A stretch of 64,000 bases of DNA from Polytrichum commune (GCA_950295325.1 OX485803.1:44035554-44099553), one strand, 5' to 3'; shown: positions 1 through 13,713, counted from the stretch's first letter. Program-made: numbers and translations. The notes: generated by a model not told the origin, from the sequence alone.

Positions 1-1320
1 AGGTGCCCATAAAAAATGTCATCATGAGAACATGACATTCCTCTTGGATGAAGGTGTGACAATGTTTAATTGGTAGCATAGATAGATATATGAAATGGAG
101 TTTAAAGCATGGAGCTAGGTAAATCCCAAGGCAGATAATTATGTAGAAGTAAGTCGAAAGATTTTACTGAGAGGAAATCTTAGAAGACAAGATAGCACCT
201 GATACTTTGACTGGAGAGACCTGGCTTTGTAAATCGGATGGAGGGGCTGTGGGCCGTCCAGATGTGAATCGGACGGCGGAGATGCTTGGAGCTTGTACTT
301 ACTCGTTTCTCGAAAGGGGAACCACCCTGTTGCGTTTGGCGCCTCTTCTGACAAGTGACGAAGAAGGCGAAGGCAGCATTCGGGAGATGCAGAACAGAAG
401 CTTGCGCTCCATCGTTTTTCCGTGCTGCACACATTGCAACCGCGCGCGGAGCTCGCATTGTAAAACCTACGCATCGCTAGCATTCCATTGATACCGCATT
501 CGGCGGCTGCCATACCATGTGCAGGAAAATATCGCCGTTTAAGCTTAAGTTTTCCAACTCACCATGTACCTTTGAAGGACCTGACAGTGTGGGCTACGAT
601 CCGCGCTTCCTGTGCTATCTTAAGCTTGACGAGATAATGCGTGTTTTCGGGGACTCGTGCGGGGTTTGAAGGAGGTTGATGAGAAGAGTGTTAAGTTTAG
701 GGCTGGCATTTGTGTAAAAATCTGTGACTTAAGTAGGGAGGTGAGGTGTTGACATTTCGTCGGGGAAGCATTATTATCGAGGTTTCTGTCGCTGTCTATG
801 ACGCCATTGCGGGTAGGAAGGCTGGCTGGCTTGCCTTGAGTTTCAAGCCATTGGCAATTTCTTGGAGATTATTGCAACAATGGTATCATGCGAGGGGCTT
901 ATTTGATGATGAAACCACATTGAAAACCCTTGTTATCACCAAGCACATCTGCTGTGTTTGTCTCCCTCTGCGAACCGTCACAGCGAAAGAAAGCGCTGCT
1001 TGGTTAACTCTATGAATTTGCTGCTTATTTTTCGATCGTGGAAGTCCACATTGATTTGTGACATTTCTTTTTTCTTTTCTTTTATCGGGCGCCCTACGTA
1101 GTACTCGAACACCTTGTATAGTGGTGTAAAGGCGTGAGCACTTTCTTGCACAATGTAAGTAAGGAATGTGGAGTCACATTCAACAAGGCCCCCAGGCTCT
1201 ACTTTCCCCTCATATTTGTAAGTTGTTTGGAGATCTAGAGCTCAATAGAATAGAGTGAAGTGACTATACGGCGACATATACCTACCTATCAGAGAGTTTT
1301 TATATGCACAAGGGGCAGCT
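1..1320 (+). promoter_or_regulatory. Upstream and 5' leader region of TON1
   Basis: No coding region can be supported here. The stretch from about 200 to 500 is richer in GC than its surroundings and has overlapping open frames on both strands, none resembling a known protein. The last 60 bases run without an obvious intron into the TON1 start codon, so at least part is 5' untranslated leader. I see no TATA box I would trust, and the transcription start cannot be placed from sequence. Confidence 0.4.
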
Positions 1321-4300
1321 ATGGACGACTACATGCGGGAGATGGTTGACCTTAAAACACTTGTGACGAAGACTTTGGAGAAGAAAGGCGTGCTTGCCAG
1401 GATCCGAGTAAGTCTCTCTCTTTCTTTCTATCTCTGTAAACTTCCACACTTCCTTCATGCGTGTCACCAGGTGACCATGACACTACTACAAGCAGCTGCT
1501 TTCTTGCGACGTGGAAATGAAACCATTTGAAATCTAGATAGTTTAGGGGTTTCAGACCTTAGTCACTGCCGATGGATACTAAAGCTTTTTCCCCTGAAAG
1601 TGTGGATAATGAATGGCATTGTCTTGTTATACATTTTTACCCAGAAAACAGTATTTACCTGATAATCATATACCCTAAACGCCACAGCAGAACGTTCCTG
1701 TCTGTCTGTATGTAGTGTGGGGTTCATGAATTTGTCAAGCTGTTCACCAGGTCTATCGTGTGAATGGCGAGTATGGAAATAGAAGATACTTCAAGGCTTA
1801 ATGACATAAAGTAGTCTTCGAAGAGTTCCTCCAACACAGTAGGGGAGTGAACAGAAAGCAAGAGTGTAGTAAACGTAGTGATTTGTAAACAAGGTTTTTT
1901 TAAAAAGAAAAAGATATTTCCTCTATTTCCATTAGTTTCTCTTCACAAGCTAATGTTAGGTCCTCCAAAATAAGAAAACAGAGTGATTTGTCCAGTATTG
2001 GCATACTGCATTGCCCAGCTCGAATATCAGAATTCCTCGTACAACTGAGAGGAATTTGTTTAAGTGCCTAACTTTACCAACTGGCTTCTCTAGTATTTGT
2101 AGAACTATTTCTTCAGCTTCTCTTGCACTCGGTCACTATTAACATTCAATAGTGGCAGTTGCGTATCTGAATTGAAGTCCAGAAGGTACTGTAATTCGAA
2201 ATAATGCTAATTGCTACAATATTTCCATCGGGGCACTCTTTGGAATACTCACTGAACTTGGACAATTCAACCAGTCTTTTGCACCTGTTTAGAGTGATTT
2301 CACCTGCAAACTTTGTGACAGCGTATTTTCTGTCTTGAATGTACACCAACTTGTACATAGATTTAAGTAAAATTCGATTCATTCAGGAGGTGCACGTTTA
2401 CACTAGTTTCCCTTTTACATATGCTGAACATTAGTGTCACCAAAAACAGGCGGAGCTGCGGGCAAATGTTTTTCAAGCAATGGAAGAGCAGGATCATGAA
2501 GCAGAAAGCAATGGCTCCTCAACATTTTCTTTACTTGGGACTTGTAATGAACGGGCAAAGAAATTGCATACCTCTCATTCAGGTGTTTCATCTATTCTCT
2601 GATACTACAAATTGGTCACAAAGTTGTAAACCGTGATTCTTTTAATGTTCTTAGGTAGGTTTGCATATTCCTGAAGTTCACATCAGTATTTACAGCTTTG
2701 TGGCAACCCAACTTTTGAAGATGGGAGTATGTGACACCATATCAATTTATTAATACCTAATTGTGTAAATAAGAGTGCTTCTTTTGATGTTAGAAATGAG
2801 GTCCTCTGGTGGGCTGTCGTAGCATTTGCAATCCTTGTTCTTGACAAATTGACGATAAGCAGGCAAGCTGTTGATGGCATTGGTGTGTGAGTATATGGAG
2901 TGGTGTGAATTGGAACACACAATGAAGGTCTACATGCCAGAGCTCAATCAGGTAATGTCCATCTGGCATACGGGTTTGGTGTTGCAAATTTTACTTTCGA
3001 ACTCTGGCATGCCACTGATGCAGAAGCTCATGATTTTCTGCTGGCCGGTCATATTATTAGGTCACTCTGTCCCTCATAATTACGATTCAGTAATCCTCTT
3101 CGCTGCAGAGTGCATCTTTGGTTATCATATGACATTACTCATAGTATCATTCTTGAATGTACAGCCTAGGGCCTACAATAGGGCCGAGTTGGAGGATATC
3201 CTGGGACTAGATGGTGAATCAAAGCGAGAAAATCCTGACTCTCGGCCACTTTTGCTGACCCTTGTGGAGTCTTTCCTAAAGGATGAGGTATGTTGGAGGG
3301 TGGGCTAGATTTTGGTTAATGTATTTTGACCATATGATATATATGCTCCATATCTCCTTCCAGAGTAAGACGCATGTAATATAAGTTTTGAACATTGCAG
3401 GACACCAGGTGAACCTCTGCCAAATCTGTTGTTCCTGTACCATAGAACAGGGCATTCACATTCTCTCCATTGTTCATGAAATGGTTCATTGCTTCGTTTC
3501 TAGAGGATGGTGCTAGATTCAAGCTCTTCAGCTGGGTCGAGACAAGTGAATAATTGGGTAGCATTATGAATACAATGTTTATATCTTCACATGGGCATTT
3601 GTAATAACTAGAAGATGTCTATAAGTGAGATAATGACATGAAGTTCTTCTGTTCTCATGTTCTTAAGAAACAATATCCTTGTAAGATATCATTGGTAGTG
3701 GAGAATGAAGTTCATGGTTACTGTCCTTGTCAAAGTTATTCAACTGGAGTATGTGTCTGAGTGGCACGATGTTGGTCCATTTGAGGTCATTACAGTTGCG
3801 GCATGGTGGCCATGTTTATATTTTCTTGAGGATAATAGGATTCTTGTGACTTCGGTGAGCAAAGTCACCAAAGTCACAAAAATCCTTTTGCTAAGTTTTA
3901 CTTAAATCTTTGCAGAAGAAAGACAGTTCAGGGGCTGGACCAGTAGGACAAACCAAACACTCACGACATGGAGTAGCAGGAGGTCAACAGCAGATGAATA
4001 GTGGCCCTTCTAGCATTACCGACCCATCTGAAACTCTTGAGGCACGTGTGTCAATGGCCAAGTAAGTCTTGTGTCTCCAACTTTAGTTGTTCCATTGCAT
4101 ATGAACATTTAGTGACAGACTGGCTGTGTCCTGAGTTTGATCAAATGCTATGTAATTGAATATAAGCAGTTGTGGGTCTATTCTGAGAAATGATCCAAAA
4201 GTTTGTGTACCTGCAGTTTATGAGGAAATGTCTCACCATAGTTTGTCATTGCAGTAAGAAATTACCAGAAAAATCCATTGGGGGTTCCCATGATGCAACT

Positions 4301-7300
4301 TTCCAGAGCCGCTCAGAGGCAGATTCGCTTGTAAGTATCACCCTTGTTATGCTCTTTGACTTCGTCTTTTTAGTTGCAGAACGACAAGCTTGGAAATGAC
4401 AAATGTCTAATGCTCAACTTCAGGAACATAAAAAGCACTAGAATTGTGTCCTGGTTGTAAATATCACTTACGGATTGCCAAACCATGCATTTCACGTGAG
4501 GATTTGTGGCTTCCTAAATCCTTTACCCCTAAGTGTCTGAGAGGCCCTACTGGGCGTCTCCTTGTGAGCAACATACTTCCATTTGAAGCTCTTGGTGTCA
4601 AAAGAGACCCTATCTAGAACTAACTCTTTGTCAAGTGCCCTTGGGCATAAATACATATTTAGTATATTGATAACTATATTTTAATTTTCTCCTTTACTTG
4701 TACTCTACAAAGTTTTAATCTATAAATGTAAAAACTATATTATAAGTTTTTGTAAGGTTTCTATTTTTATTTTTTTTAGTCAAGCATTGAGCTCCTTAGA
4801 CCTTTTAACGGTCAAATATCCATGTCTTTGAAAGCGTATGATATTATTCACCCTCAGAGTGGGTACTACCTGTCCCAGGGCAGTTTCTACAAATCATTGT
4901 CGAATTGTTTATGTATTTTCAAGATTACTTTTCGGAAAATCGGATATTCTACTAAAATTCTCATGTTATCTTTAAAAAACGAATTTCTCTGACAATTAAT
5001 TTTCAATAATTTCAACAAATATAAAAAATAAATGCCCGAAACCCCCAAGGTACTATAATAATTACATGCTCTATTAAAGTTATGCAAGGATTTCACAATA
5101 AGCTAAATAATTTGTTTTTATCAGTGAAATTATGTATATGTTACATTTCTTCCACCTGTTTGCATCAATATTTAGTTCTTGTTAGAGTCCCCAAGAATGT
5201 AGGGGCTTAGACTTTGGGACCTTGTAATGCAGGTTGGAGCTAGTGATGGATTGACAAGCCCAAGACCTTCAGATGAGAATCAGAAGTTATATGAAAAGTC
5301 TTCTAGTCGGGCCCAAGCACTTCTAGCTGACTTGCCTCAACACAGGCGAAGCAGTGGGTAAATAACACACTATTGACACATGCCTAATTTGGATTTACCA
5401 ACTTAATAATAACCTCAAATCAAATGTGGTGTACAACAAATCGTCAACAGTACATATCGTCTAACCTTGTTGTGTACCCCTGCAGTGGTAAATGCGATAT
5501 CAAGAATTTTGTTGTTGACCTTTCTTTCATCTCATCTAATTCTGATGTTAAATACATAATTTTTCCTTTTCTTTTCTGTCTTGAGATTAATTTGGTCATA
5601 TATGATCATAATTTTGTGCAGGCTGCCAGCATTCAGTGGCATCAATCGGGCTGCCTCCAATGCTAGAGGAAGTAGCAATGGTCTAGCTAACGATCAGCAG
5701 TCTGGTGAGAATCAAATCCTTTCACAAGTGATGGTGATTACATACAGTGCTCTAACATGTCTGACTTGTTTAGCTTCTCATTGCATCCAACTAGGATACC
5801 TGATTTTGAATAATCCTGTCTGTCATTATATTGATGAATGGTGAAATCTCCTTGTGCAGCTGTGCCTGGAGGGGCCAGAGATAGCAACAATGACGCTACT
5901 CAAAAAAGGAGAGAGTATTCATGGAGAGAGGAAGATGAACTCCATAGTGGAAGTTTCTTAAGCAAGAAGAAAGAGAGCACTTGGCGGGACCAAGACTACG
6001 ACAACTCATATGCCAATCCAGTTCAGCATAATACCCAAATTTATCCTGAGAAAGGGGATGGGAAGCAGCAACTTGGTGAACACAGCACAAGGTAAATGCT
6101 GTTCTTGAGCAGTACTTGGGTTTATTCTCCACTTTAGTCTCGTGCCCTTACCCACCTGGTAGAGTAGAACCCTCCACACAGCAGTAACTTTCTGACATAT
6201 GTTCAGAATCTGAAGGAAGCCAGACCATAAATTCGTTAATGTACCACAATTGTTTCAGATTGCTTCTTTATGGTACAAAAAGTCTGGGTGACTTGAATGT
6301 CAGGTTGCTTGAGTATTATTCCATGCATTTTCTTCTCAAGTTGGTTGTTTCAGCTTTGTGGAGGGCGTATGATTCAAATATGTTCCTCTAGCTCTTCTGA
6401 ACTCAATGAATGCCCTCTTGATGAAAGTGCACATGAACAGTGGTGAATTGAGGCTTGAATTAGGCATCAGAAACTCACCTGTATGTTTTTCCTTTTGTCA
6501 TTTGATTGGAATCGTAGAAAATCCGGGGATTTTGTCAACCATTATTTTGCACAGCTTCTTGAAATGTGAGTGGGAAATCTTTTATATTTGTTGAATTCTA
6601 AACATCATATTCAGAAAGAATAACCACTAAAGCACTTTGGGAATGAGAGCTTCTCGATGATTGCATTAACTTTGTTCAGTCAACATGAGACTTCTATCAA
6701 TGGTTGTCTTGTAATCCGATTGGGAAGTTTTCTTTTGAGGCTTTTGACAATCGGTTATCCTTAAAGTCTGATTGCATGTTGTTGCCTCTCATAATGCTTG
6801 AATTGATTGCTGTTTGGATTTATACTTTTTATATCAAAGTTGTCTGGTTATAATGCAACGAATTATCTGAAACATCCAAGTTTTGCAAAAGAAGCACTTG
6901 AAAGGGGTCCACAAGGTTTCCCTTGTGTCCTATCCAACTTCTCAATAATACCAAATGCTGGAGTGCTGTCCAAACTGCATAACTTGTATCATGAGAAGCA
7001 TATTTAAGTGCATCTGTATTGATGACTGGCCCTTCACATTGATGGGCTAGGCTGGACAGCATTTCACCAGATTTCTTGGAGCATTTGTGAAGTCTGCCTC
7101 CCAAATTTAGTGGAGTTTGTTTCTTCCCCCCACTTGGCTAAATCTGCAGCAATCTACAACTCTCTGCCTATTACAATGATTTGACATCATTGAAAATGGA
7201 AGTGTGAATAAACATGCTGTATCTAGACCCTGCTCAGTGGGTCCTAGGTTTTCTGATTAGTTTTAAAAATCTCAGCCAGCTCAGCAACCTGAAAACCTAG

Positions 7301-9121
7301 ATTTTGCACATGCTGCAGGTTGAGGCCGATCTGTTTCTTGTAGTAGCTTTGAGATCAATTTAGATCTAGAGGGACTATAGGATGCCCTCCATAGTCTATT
7401 TTTATGTCGTAACAGGGTATGATTCAGGATTTCGTCTATTGCTCATCAGGATCAACCCTTTGCAAGATTGCATCTGATCTTTGCTTGTGCTACTAAATTT
7501 TCTTGATGTCTTGGTGTCTATAGTTTCCTTGTGGGTGCTTCGTCAACCTTCACTTGTCTTGGAAACCATCTCCACTTGGCTAGAAATGCACCTACTGCAT
7601 CACCTCTGTTTATTGGTGGTTTTCCCAAGCCTGCGTTTTGTTCATGTAGTAGTGCTTGACATGAAGTGTCTTATTCTTTGAATGACAGTCAGACAAGGAG
7701 GGGTTTGTCTATGGACAACACAGGCAAGGCCCTTGGAAACCTTCATATAGGTACACTCTTTACACTTTCTTCCTCGAAAACCAACATAGTATTGCAGATC
7801 TGGAAAATTTAACCCCCAGAGACTTGTTTTTCAGAACATTGAATGTATATCCCTAAGGGCAGGGGCCTCTTTTGGTTTTGATTTTCTCCTTCAATTGCTC
7901 TTGGCCAGATTCTTTGTTAACAATGCTGTTGGTAGTATATCATGGCCACTTCAATAGACTTTTCATTGTGGCCATCTATGGCTCTTGAAGTAGAGGAATC
8001 ACTTAGATGAAGAAGTCATGGATGGATAAGCACATTGATTGAACCTTGTGAGTTGTCTTCTGTGTTGACAATGCTCTCTCTGCCATATGAAATATAGCAA
8101 ATCAATGGTGTAAATGACCCAAGCACTTGCAACTTGATTGGTTATGAACCTGCAGAGGATGATAGTGCATCTGATTTGGGAAGTCGGCAAAGCTCTGGAT
8201 CAAGGGGAACTCCTACAGGGCAGTCATGGCAACCGGCGCCAAGAGATATCAGTTCATCAACTACCAGGTCTGGTGCAACTTTCTACACCTGTTAATCATT
8301 CTCACCTGGATGTGGACCAAAAAGAACTAAAAAGAGGACTAAATATTCAGAACTTTGCCATTATCTAACATCTATACTGATGTTAGTTTGATATCACCCC
8401 CTGGACTACCACAAAATGGATGGTTCGTGATTTGTGCAATATAAATCCAGACAGGAGGGTTCTAGGGCTTGAGGGTCTTTAAGCCAAAGGTGTGTGGTTC
8501 CGCCACAATCTAGGAGCCCTGAAATGTAACTGATCGCTCATCTAAGAGCAGAAGGGTTGTCAGAATTTGTCTCCTTTTTGCATTCATGCAGGCATAATGT
8601 CATCCATTTCCCAGGTTTTGTTCATGAGCTGATAATGGAGTACATAACTGGCAAGAGGAGAGTGGATAACATACGCTCATGGACGTAAATTGAAATGTTT
8701 TGTATGTGGATAGAAAAGCACAAGAGAATTGTTGGAAGTGCCCTTCACTTGGATTAGCAACTGGTTATGACTGATAGCCAACTTGTCATCCACTCTCCTC
8801 ACTGGTTATCTAGTCCATAGAGCCTACTAAAGCATGAGCATATATATCTTCAGATATATCCGGATAGGAGTGTAAATGCACTTACCAACCTACCAAGTGG
8901 TCCTTCATCTTGAGTGCAGAAAATTACAGCTTGCACCACCTTTTTAAGTGTTTCTGTTTGTGTAGCATGCCTTCCACAATACTGTCAAGCAGCTTGTCTG
9001 TACCAGAATACAAGTGCCAAGTTCTAAACTGTATCTGGTTGTGATTTGTAGAGGGGGTGATAAGAAGCAAGCCTCAGCATACTTCTACAGCGACAGTGAG
9101 GATGAAGTTCCTCCAGAGTAA
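1321..9121 (+). CDS. TON1: TONNEAU1 (TON1), LisH-domain microtubule-organising protein, 12 coding exons
   Basis: TON1 is a plant relative of human FOP that acts with TRM proteins and a PP2A module at cortical microtubules, setting division plane and cell elongation. Exons, by GT/AG borders and unbroken phase: 1321-1407, 2450-2582, 2863-2951, 3165-3287, 3916-4061, 4255-4330, 5233-5357, 5622-5704, 5860-6091, 7689-7750, 8156-8267, 9052-9121; 445 codons plus TAA. The N-terminus (MDDYMREMVDLKTLV) is the TON1 signature. The LisH-like helix pair is about residues 74-103, and DSRPLLL near 128 is a second family block. Residues 145-445 are Ser/Gln/Lys-rich and little conserved. Arabidopsis TON1 has about 260 residues, so this tail is long. 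The end is ambiguous: the TAA overlaps a good donor (gtaagt at 9118), and splicing to 9180 would instead add three residues before a TAG. Confidence 0.93.
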
Positions 9122-9400
9122 GTCTGGCTGTAATATGAATGAAAGTCATAGATGGTGAAACTTATTTCTTGCCGCAGCTGTCAGTGGTAGAATTAAAGAC
9201 GGTTTTCAGCGGCTCCAGATGACAACCCAGGATGACTCCTACTTTGGGGAGCCACAGAATGACTTCAGCTTTAGTTGCCTTTGAGTATTTGAAGTACCGC
9301 AGGTCGTACTAGAGCAATGGAATTCTTTGTTATGTAAACATGAATGTTGCGAGTCTTACCCTAATTCTGTAAGGTTAAGTCTCACACCAGTTTAGAGTTC
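9122..9400 (+). other. Probable 3' UTR of TON1
   Basis: No open frame of note lies between the TAA and about 9400. It includes the possible extra acceptor at 9178-9179 discussed under TON1. The poly(A) site cannot be set from sequence. Confidence 0.4.
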
Positions 9401-10460
9401 CTCAAGTAACCTAATTCTCACTTTTCCAAGTTGACTCGACTGAGCAACTTGTTTTGGGAACTTTGCTTATATGACATCTTTGATCTGTACAGAGTTCCAG
9501 ATGAGATGCGGTTTGAGTTCTGATCAATGTTCCACCAAGCGTTTGAACATGGCTCATCTTTTTTTGAGCGTCTGAACATGTAGAGTATGTGATGCGTACC
9601 CATCTTGGCGGTGGGTACGAGTTTGAAGCTACCATGTGGCAAAGCATGATACAACGCCTTTTCTTGGTGGACTTGGGTTTAATAAAGGTAGCAATTAAAG
9701 ACCCTAATAGGCTAGAGAAAAAGCAGGCCTTCCTATTTTCATGTCATGGTTTGTGGTCTTATTACTGGATGCTTCCAGCCCCCTGCTCCCACTACCCCTA
9801 TACACTAGGGAGTTTGAGATATCAACTAGGTTGTGTGTGGACAGACATCTCATTGCTTCACATCCGTTGGGACGATATCCTCATAGCAGGGAGGATGAAG
9901 TGAAGTCTTAAAAATGAACTCTTATGGCATGTCCGTCTTCAAGGTCATTGGAAAAGTGGAAGCAGGATTTTCTAATCCTCATCCAGATCCTGAAACGCAG
10001 TCCTGATCCTGATCCTAACTACCAACCTTTGTTCAGATCCAAGTTTAGGAATTCATGCTCCTAGATGTAATACAACAGTTGTAGAAAGCATTGACCTTCA
10101 AACTCAAATCCTAGAGCTGTGTCTCTGCACCCAGTAGCTCAACATCCTTCACCTTGAAATTTGCCCTGGATGATCTCCTTTGGTTGTCCAACTTGAGATA
10201 GAATGGTATCATTTGAGTGCACGGGTTTGAAATGTGAGCGTCTTCTGCGAGAAATACAAGCCTTTGTGCAAACTTGAAATGCACCATATACTGATGCCAC
10301 ACAGATTTCCTCCCAGAAGCACAAGGTAATGCACAAAGTACCCTAAACCTGAACAGAACTCCTGATGTAATGCAAATCCTTGGAAAGCATCCTTTCACAT
10401 GGTATAAGGCCTATGCTCATTGCTGTCAGTTTGACCAACAGGAATTGCATTCCTGACTGA
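9400..10460. other. Intergenic stretch, no recognisable gene
   Basis: The open frames here (for example 9589-9903 + and 10111-10398 -) match no family I know and have no supporting context. A short run around 9980-10015 repeats 'gatcctgatcc'-like units. I see nothing else with structure. Confidence 0.4.
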
Positions 10461-10464
10461 AGAG

Positions 10465-11541
10465 ATGGAACTCGTTCCATCTCTCAGGGAAGAAACTAAA
10501 TTATCTCCACCTCAAGGATCTTCTCAAATACAAATGTGAATTGCACTTTAAGCAACCATTGACATCACCACAACGCAAGATTATTGAGACCTATTGCAAG
10601 TCAAACCTTAGACTTGCCATTGAGATTGGACGATGGTCAATTACCCCTATCTCTTGAGATACTTGAATATGCCACTTCTGCTCCCATAGAGTACATGCAT
10701 TCCAACTCCTCATTCCTCCTCACTTTAGCACTCAAAACCAGGATATGTATCATGGCACTATTGGTTCCGCCCTGATCGAAATGAAGTCCCAGCTTGATCA
10801 AAATTCCAATACCATGTAGATTGTCAATGGAATCTTGATTAGGAATAGGCACCTCTACTATAATGTAGTTGAAAAGAAGGCACATTTTGTGTTGGAATGT
10901 CCCCTATGTAAGGTCGAGGCATCCATAGTTGACCAGGTCCATTTAACTGCTCACTAGGGTCATGGAATGCCAACATGGATGAGAATTATGTTTTTTAGGT
11001 GAACAAAGTTAAGGTTTATGTGGTGGTGGCTTGTGATTGATTACCCTCATAAGAGTTTCGACAATTGTTGTAGCCAAGCATTAGCATTTAGAAGCGCAGT
11101 TATGGACTAACCTATAGATCAATTATGTGTTACCCTAACTTTACCACTTCTAAATTTGCAGCAATTTCCATATGCATGAAAAAAAAAACATAAAGATTGC
11201 ATCCTCCTTAAAATTTGTTGCTTTTGGCGAGAAAAATAAATTCCTCACTATTACTCCTCCTATGCAAACTCTCTTATTTAATCAATTATAGATGCCTCAA
11301 CCTTAATCCCATTCGAGATAAGTTCCCATCACTATTTGAGAATGTATACCTTTCTACGAAGCCTTAACTCTTTTCTTTCAATTGAACTATCACGTGGACA
11401 TTAGTCTCTATCTCATGGAGGCTACCACACTTTGCCACTCTAGAGAATTAGCTGGTTTGAAACCATCATGATGTACTCTCAATCCCATTAATCCTTTTGG
11501 CTTCCTGGACTCTGAAATCAATTTCATTTCATTTCATTCCC
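10465..11541 (+). mobile_element. 3' end of a decayed LINE (zf-RVT tail region), interrupted by a MITE
   Basis: This stretch aligns by eye with 47755-48240, the 3' end of the larger + strand LINE: both share 'ccacctcaaggat', 'caacgcaagattattg', 'cacattttgtgttggaatgtcccc' in pieces, and the end 'cactctagagaattagct'. The shared part encodes the Cys/His region after the reverse transcriptase. Frames are broken by stops and indels, so it is a dead 5'-truncated copy. It ends in a short 'atttc' repeat near 11525-11538, as some LINE tails do. A 391-bp element splits it (10912-11302). Confidence 0.7.
10912..11302. mobile_element. 391-bp MITE with ggtYgaggcatc termini, nested in a LINE tail
   Basis: The left end ggtcgaggcatccatagttg and the reverse complement of the right end, ggttgaggcatctataattg, form an imperfect terminal inverted repeat. 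TAA precedes it (10909-10911) and TTA follows (11303-11305), consistent with a 3-bp TWA target duplication, as used by PIF/Harbinger elements. The intact sister LINE copy at about 48010 runs straight through the same point, giving the empty-site comparison. No coding capacity. Confidence 0.7.
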
Positions 11542-11544
11542 AGG

Positions 11545-12726
11545 TTTATCAGCACTCGAATTGCTAATTCATAAGTACACTGCATTTTCTCAAAACCACA
11601 ACACACTGTAGCCAGCATCAGAAATATGGTAGAGCAAGGAATATCGTTCAAAATTGACACACAAATCATGCAGTTGATACATCATCTTTGCATCTGTGCT
11701 GCAAATCTCCTTTGCAATCATGGACGATCAAAAGTGTCATTGTACAGACACGCATGCTGGATGCATTGGCCAACTTCCATAGCTTGCTGTAAGTTTGTTA
11801 TTGTGATTGTGACCACTTGGCAAAATGAACCCACTCTCAGCTATACCTTTTTACCAATTTTTGGTGCTTCACTCCCTGAATTCTAGAACGAAGATGTCGA
11901 TGCTCATATGTAGTCTACATTTTCAGTTTCAAGAGCTTCCGGCAAGTGGTGCTTCATTTTGGGGATTGATGTATTCCATATTTGTGGAAAAGGTTCGATC
12001 TCATACAGTAATAAAAACATTTCCCTTGAATCTTACAAGACAAACACAAATCGACGTGACTGTATTTTTCATTTTTAAAACTTCACAGTATGTTCTAGTG
12101 GGAGGTTGTGCTTCATGAATGCAGTTCTAGATCTCACATAACATATTCGTCACACAAAGTGTAAGTACACAACACGGAGTCCATCACGATCCCCTCTTTC
12201 GCTTGATGCAAACACACAGCTCGTAATATCATCTTGGTGAAGGGTCTCGATGTAGTTTAATCCGCTCTTGAACTTCAGACTCTGCCCTGCCAAAGTCAAT
12301 TCAAGTCAGATTGACACAACACCGATGTCGGAAGATCGATAACAGTATGTAGCAGGTTACTTAGAATTATCAATGCATAGTAAATTAACATCCGAGTCTA
12401 GAAGTGGGAGCCCAGTTACTGAGGCTGTCGACATCCTGAATGCGGCTGGCATGAGGTGGAACCTGTGAGCAGGAGCAGCAGCAGCAGCAGCACTGCAGCA
12501 GGGCATGGGTATTGGGGTGAATTTTACTTTTGAGTTTGTTGTAATTTGCAGCTGGCATGCAAGTAAGCACCTCCCCCTAGTGGCAGAGCCTGTCCAGCTA
12601 ACCCTACTTGGAAGTGACTTGACAGAAATTGACTTCCGGGATGAGGATGGCCACCGAGCCTGCGTTGCTTGAGTCGCACATAAAGTTAAGTTAAGTTAAA
12701 GGCTGCGTACATTACACACACGAGAC
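11545..12726. other. Intergenic stretch with a short CAG-type run
   Basis: No gene recognised. A short GCA/CAG microsatellite lies near 12472-12490. Around 12555-12680 the sequence is a little GC-rich and may be a relic exon, but no protein match could be supported. Confidence 0.35.
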
Positions 12727-12729
12727 TGA

Positions 12730-13243
12730 GGGCCACTTCACACACGAGCCAAGAGCTGTGACCATGAAATTGTGAGAGCCCAGACGAAAGTGTCCAAAGG
12801 CCGTCCCAACACACCTCCAAAATCATCTAGTGTGGTCACGGACCCTCAAGTGTAGTGTGAAGTCATATGTGACCGGGCCCTCAACCAAATGCTATTTCAA
12901 TGGCCCTCAATCAAATGCTATTTCATGCGGGTCCTCACGCATGATAAAACAAAATAAATCAACGGTTGTGAGCGTTCGGAGTGCCATGGTCTCCTAGTTT
13001 CATGTTGGGCCTACCTCCAAGAGGTGGTTTTTGAAAATAGTCTAAGTGACCATGAAACATGATTCATTTGATGCCATGTAGGAATCAATCCATGTAGACT
13101 TTACATCCATCTTGCATTCACATACTCCGTTGATCCCTCAAGCGTAGTGTGAAGCAAACTTGGATGGGCTCCGCCTTTTCCACCAATGAGAGTGCTTGAA
13201 GTGTAATGGTCATGGGCTCTCAGTCTCGTGTGTGAAGTGGCCC
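12730..13243 (+). mobile_element. Tourist-like MITE family A, copy 1 (full length)
   Basis: A 514-bp non-coding element. Its left end gggccacttcacacacgag and the reverse complement of its right end are the same over the first 19 bases or so. It is flanked by TGA (12727-12729) and TAA (13244-13246), a decayed 3-bp TWA duplication. The inside carries further copies of a 'tcaagYgtagtgtgaag' motif. The same element recurs at 21414, 25288 and 58720, with damaged copies elsewhere. Confidence 0.85.
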
Positions 13244-13246
13244 TAA

Positions 13247-13713
13247 GGGCCCATGACACATTTTGCATCTCCAAGCGTTCTCATTGGTGGAATAGGTGGA
13301 GTTGTCCGGTCCAAGTTCACTTCACACTGCGCTTGAGGGACCAAGGGAGTAATTGAATGGCAAGGTGGAAGTAAAGTCTACATGGATTCCTACATGGCAT
13401 CGAATAGACCATGTTTCATGGTCATTTGGATTGTTTTCAAAAACCACCTCTTGGAGGTAGGTCTAACACAAAACCGGAAAGACCATGGCGCTCTGAATTC
13501 TCACAACTATTGGTTTATTATATTTTTATCATGTGTGAGGACCACGCAATGAGTTAGCATTTGGTTGAGGACCCATTCATATATGGCTTCACAGTACATT
13601 CGAGGGCCCTTGACCACACTACATGATATTGGAAGTGTCTTCGGACACTCTTTGGACACTTCTTTTGGGCTCTCACAATTTTGTGGCCACGGCTCTTGGC
13701 TCATGTGTTTGGA
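13247..13713 (-). mobile_element. MITE family A, copy 2, inverted and damaged
   Basis: Reads as the reverse complement of copy 1, from the 'gggcccatgac' subterminal block to 'ggctcttggctcatgtgt' near the far end. The outer terminal repeat facing copy 1 is missing. Copies 1 and 2 are thus tail to tail and could fold into a hairpin of about 1 kb. Confidence 0.8.

Noticed and set aside
139-513. Opposite-strand ORFs of 92-124 codons upstream of TON1
   Set aside because: Three overlapping frames on both strands with no domain; likely GC-rich promoter sequence.
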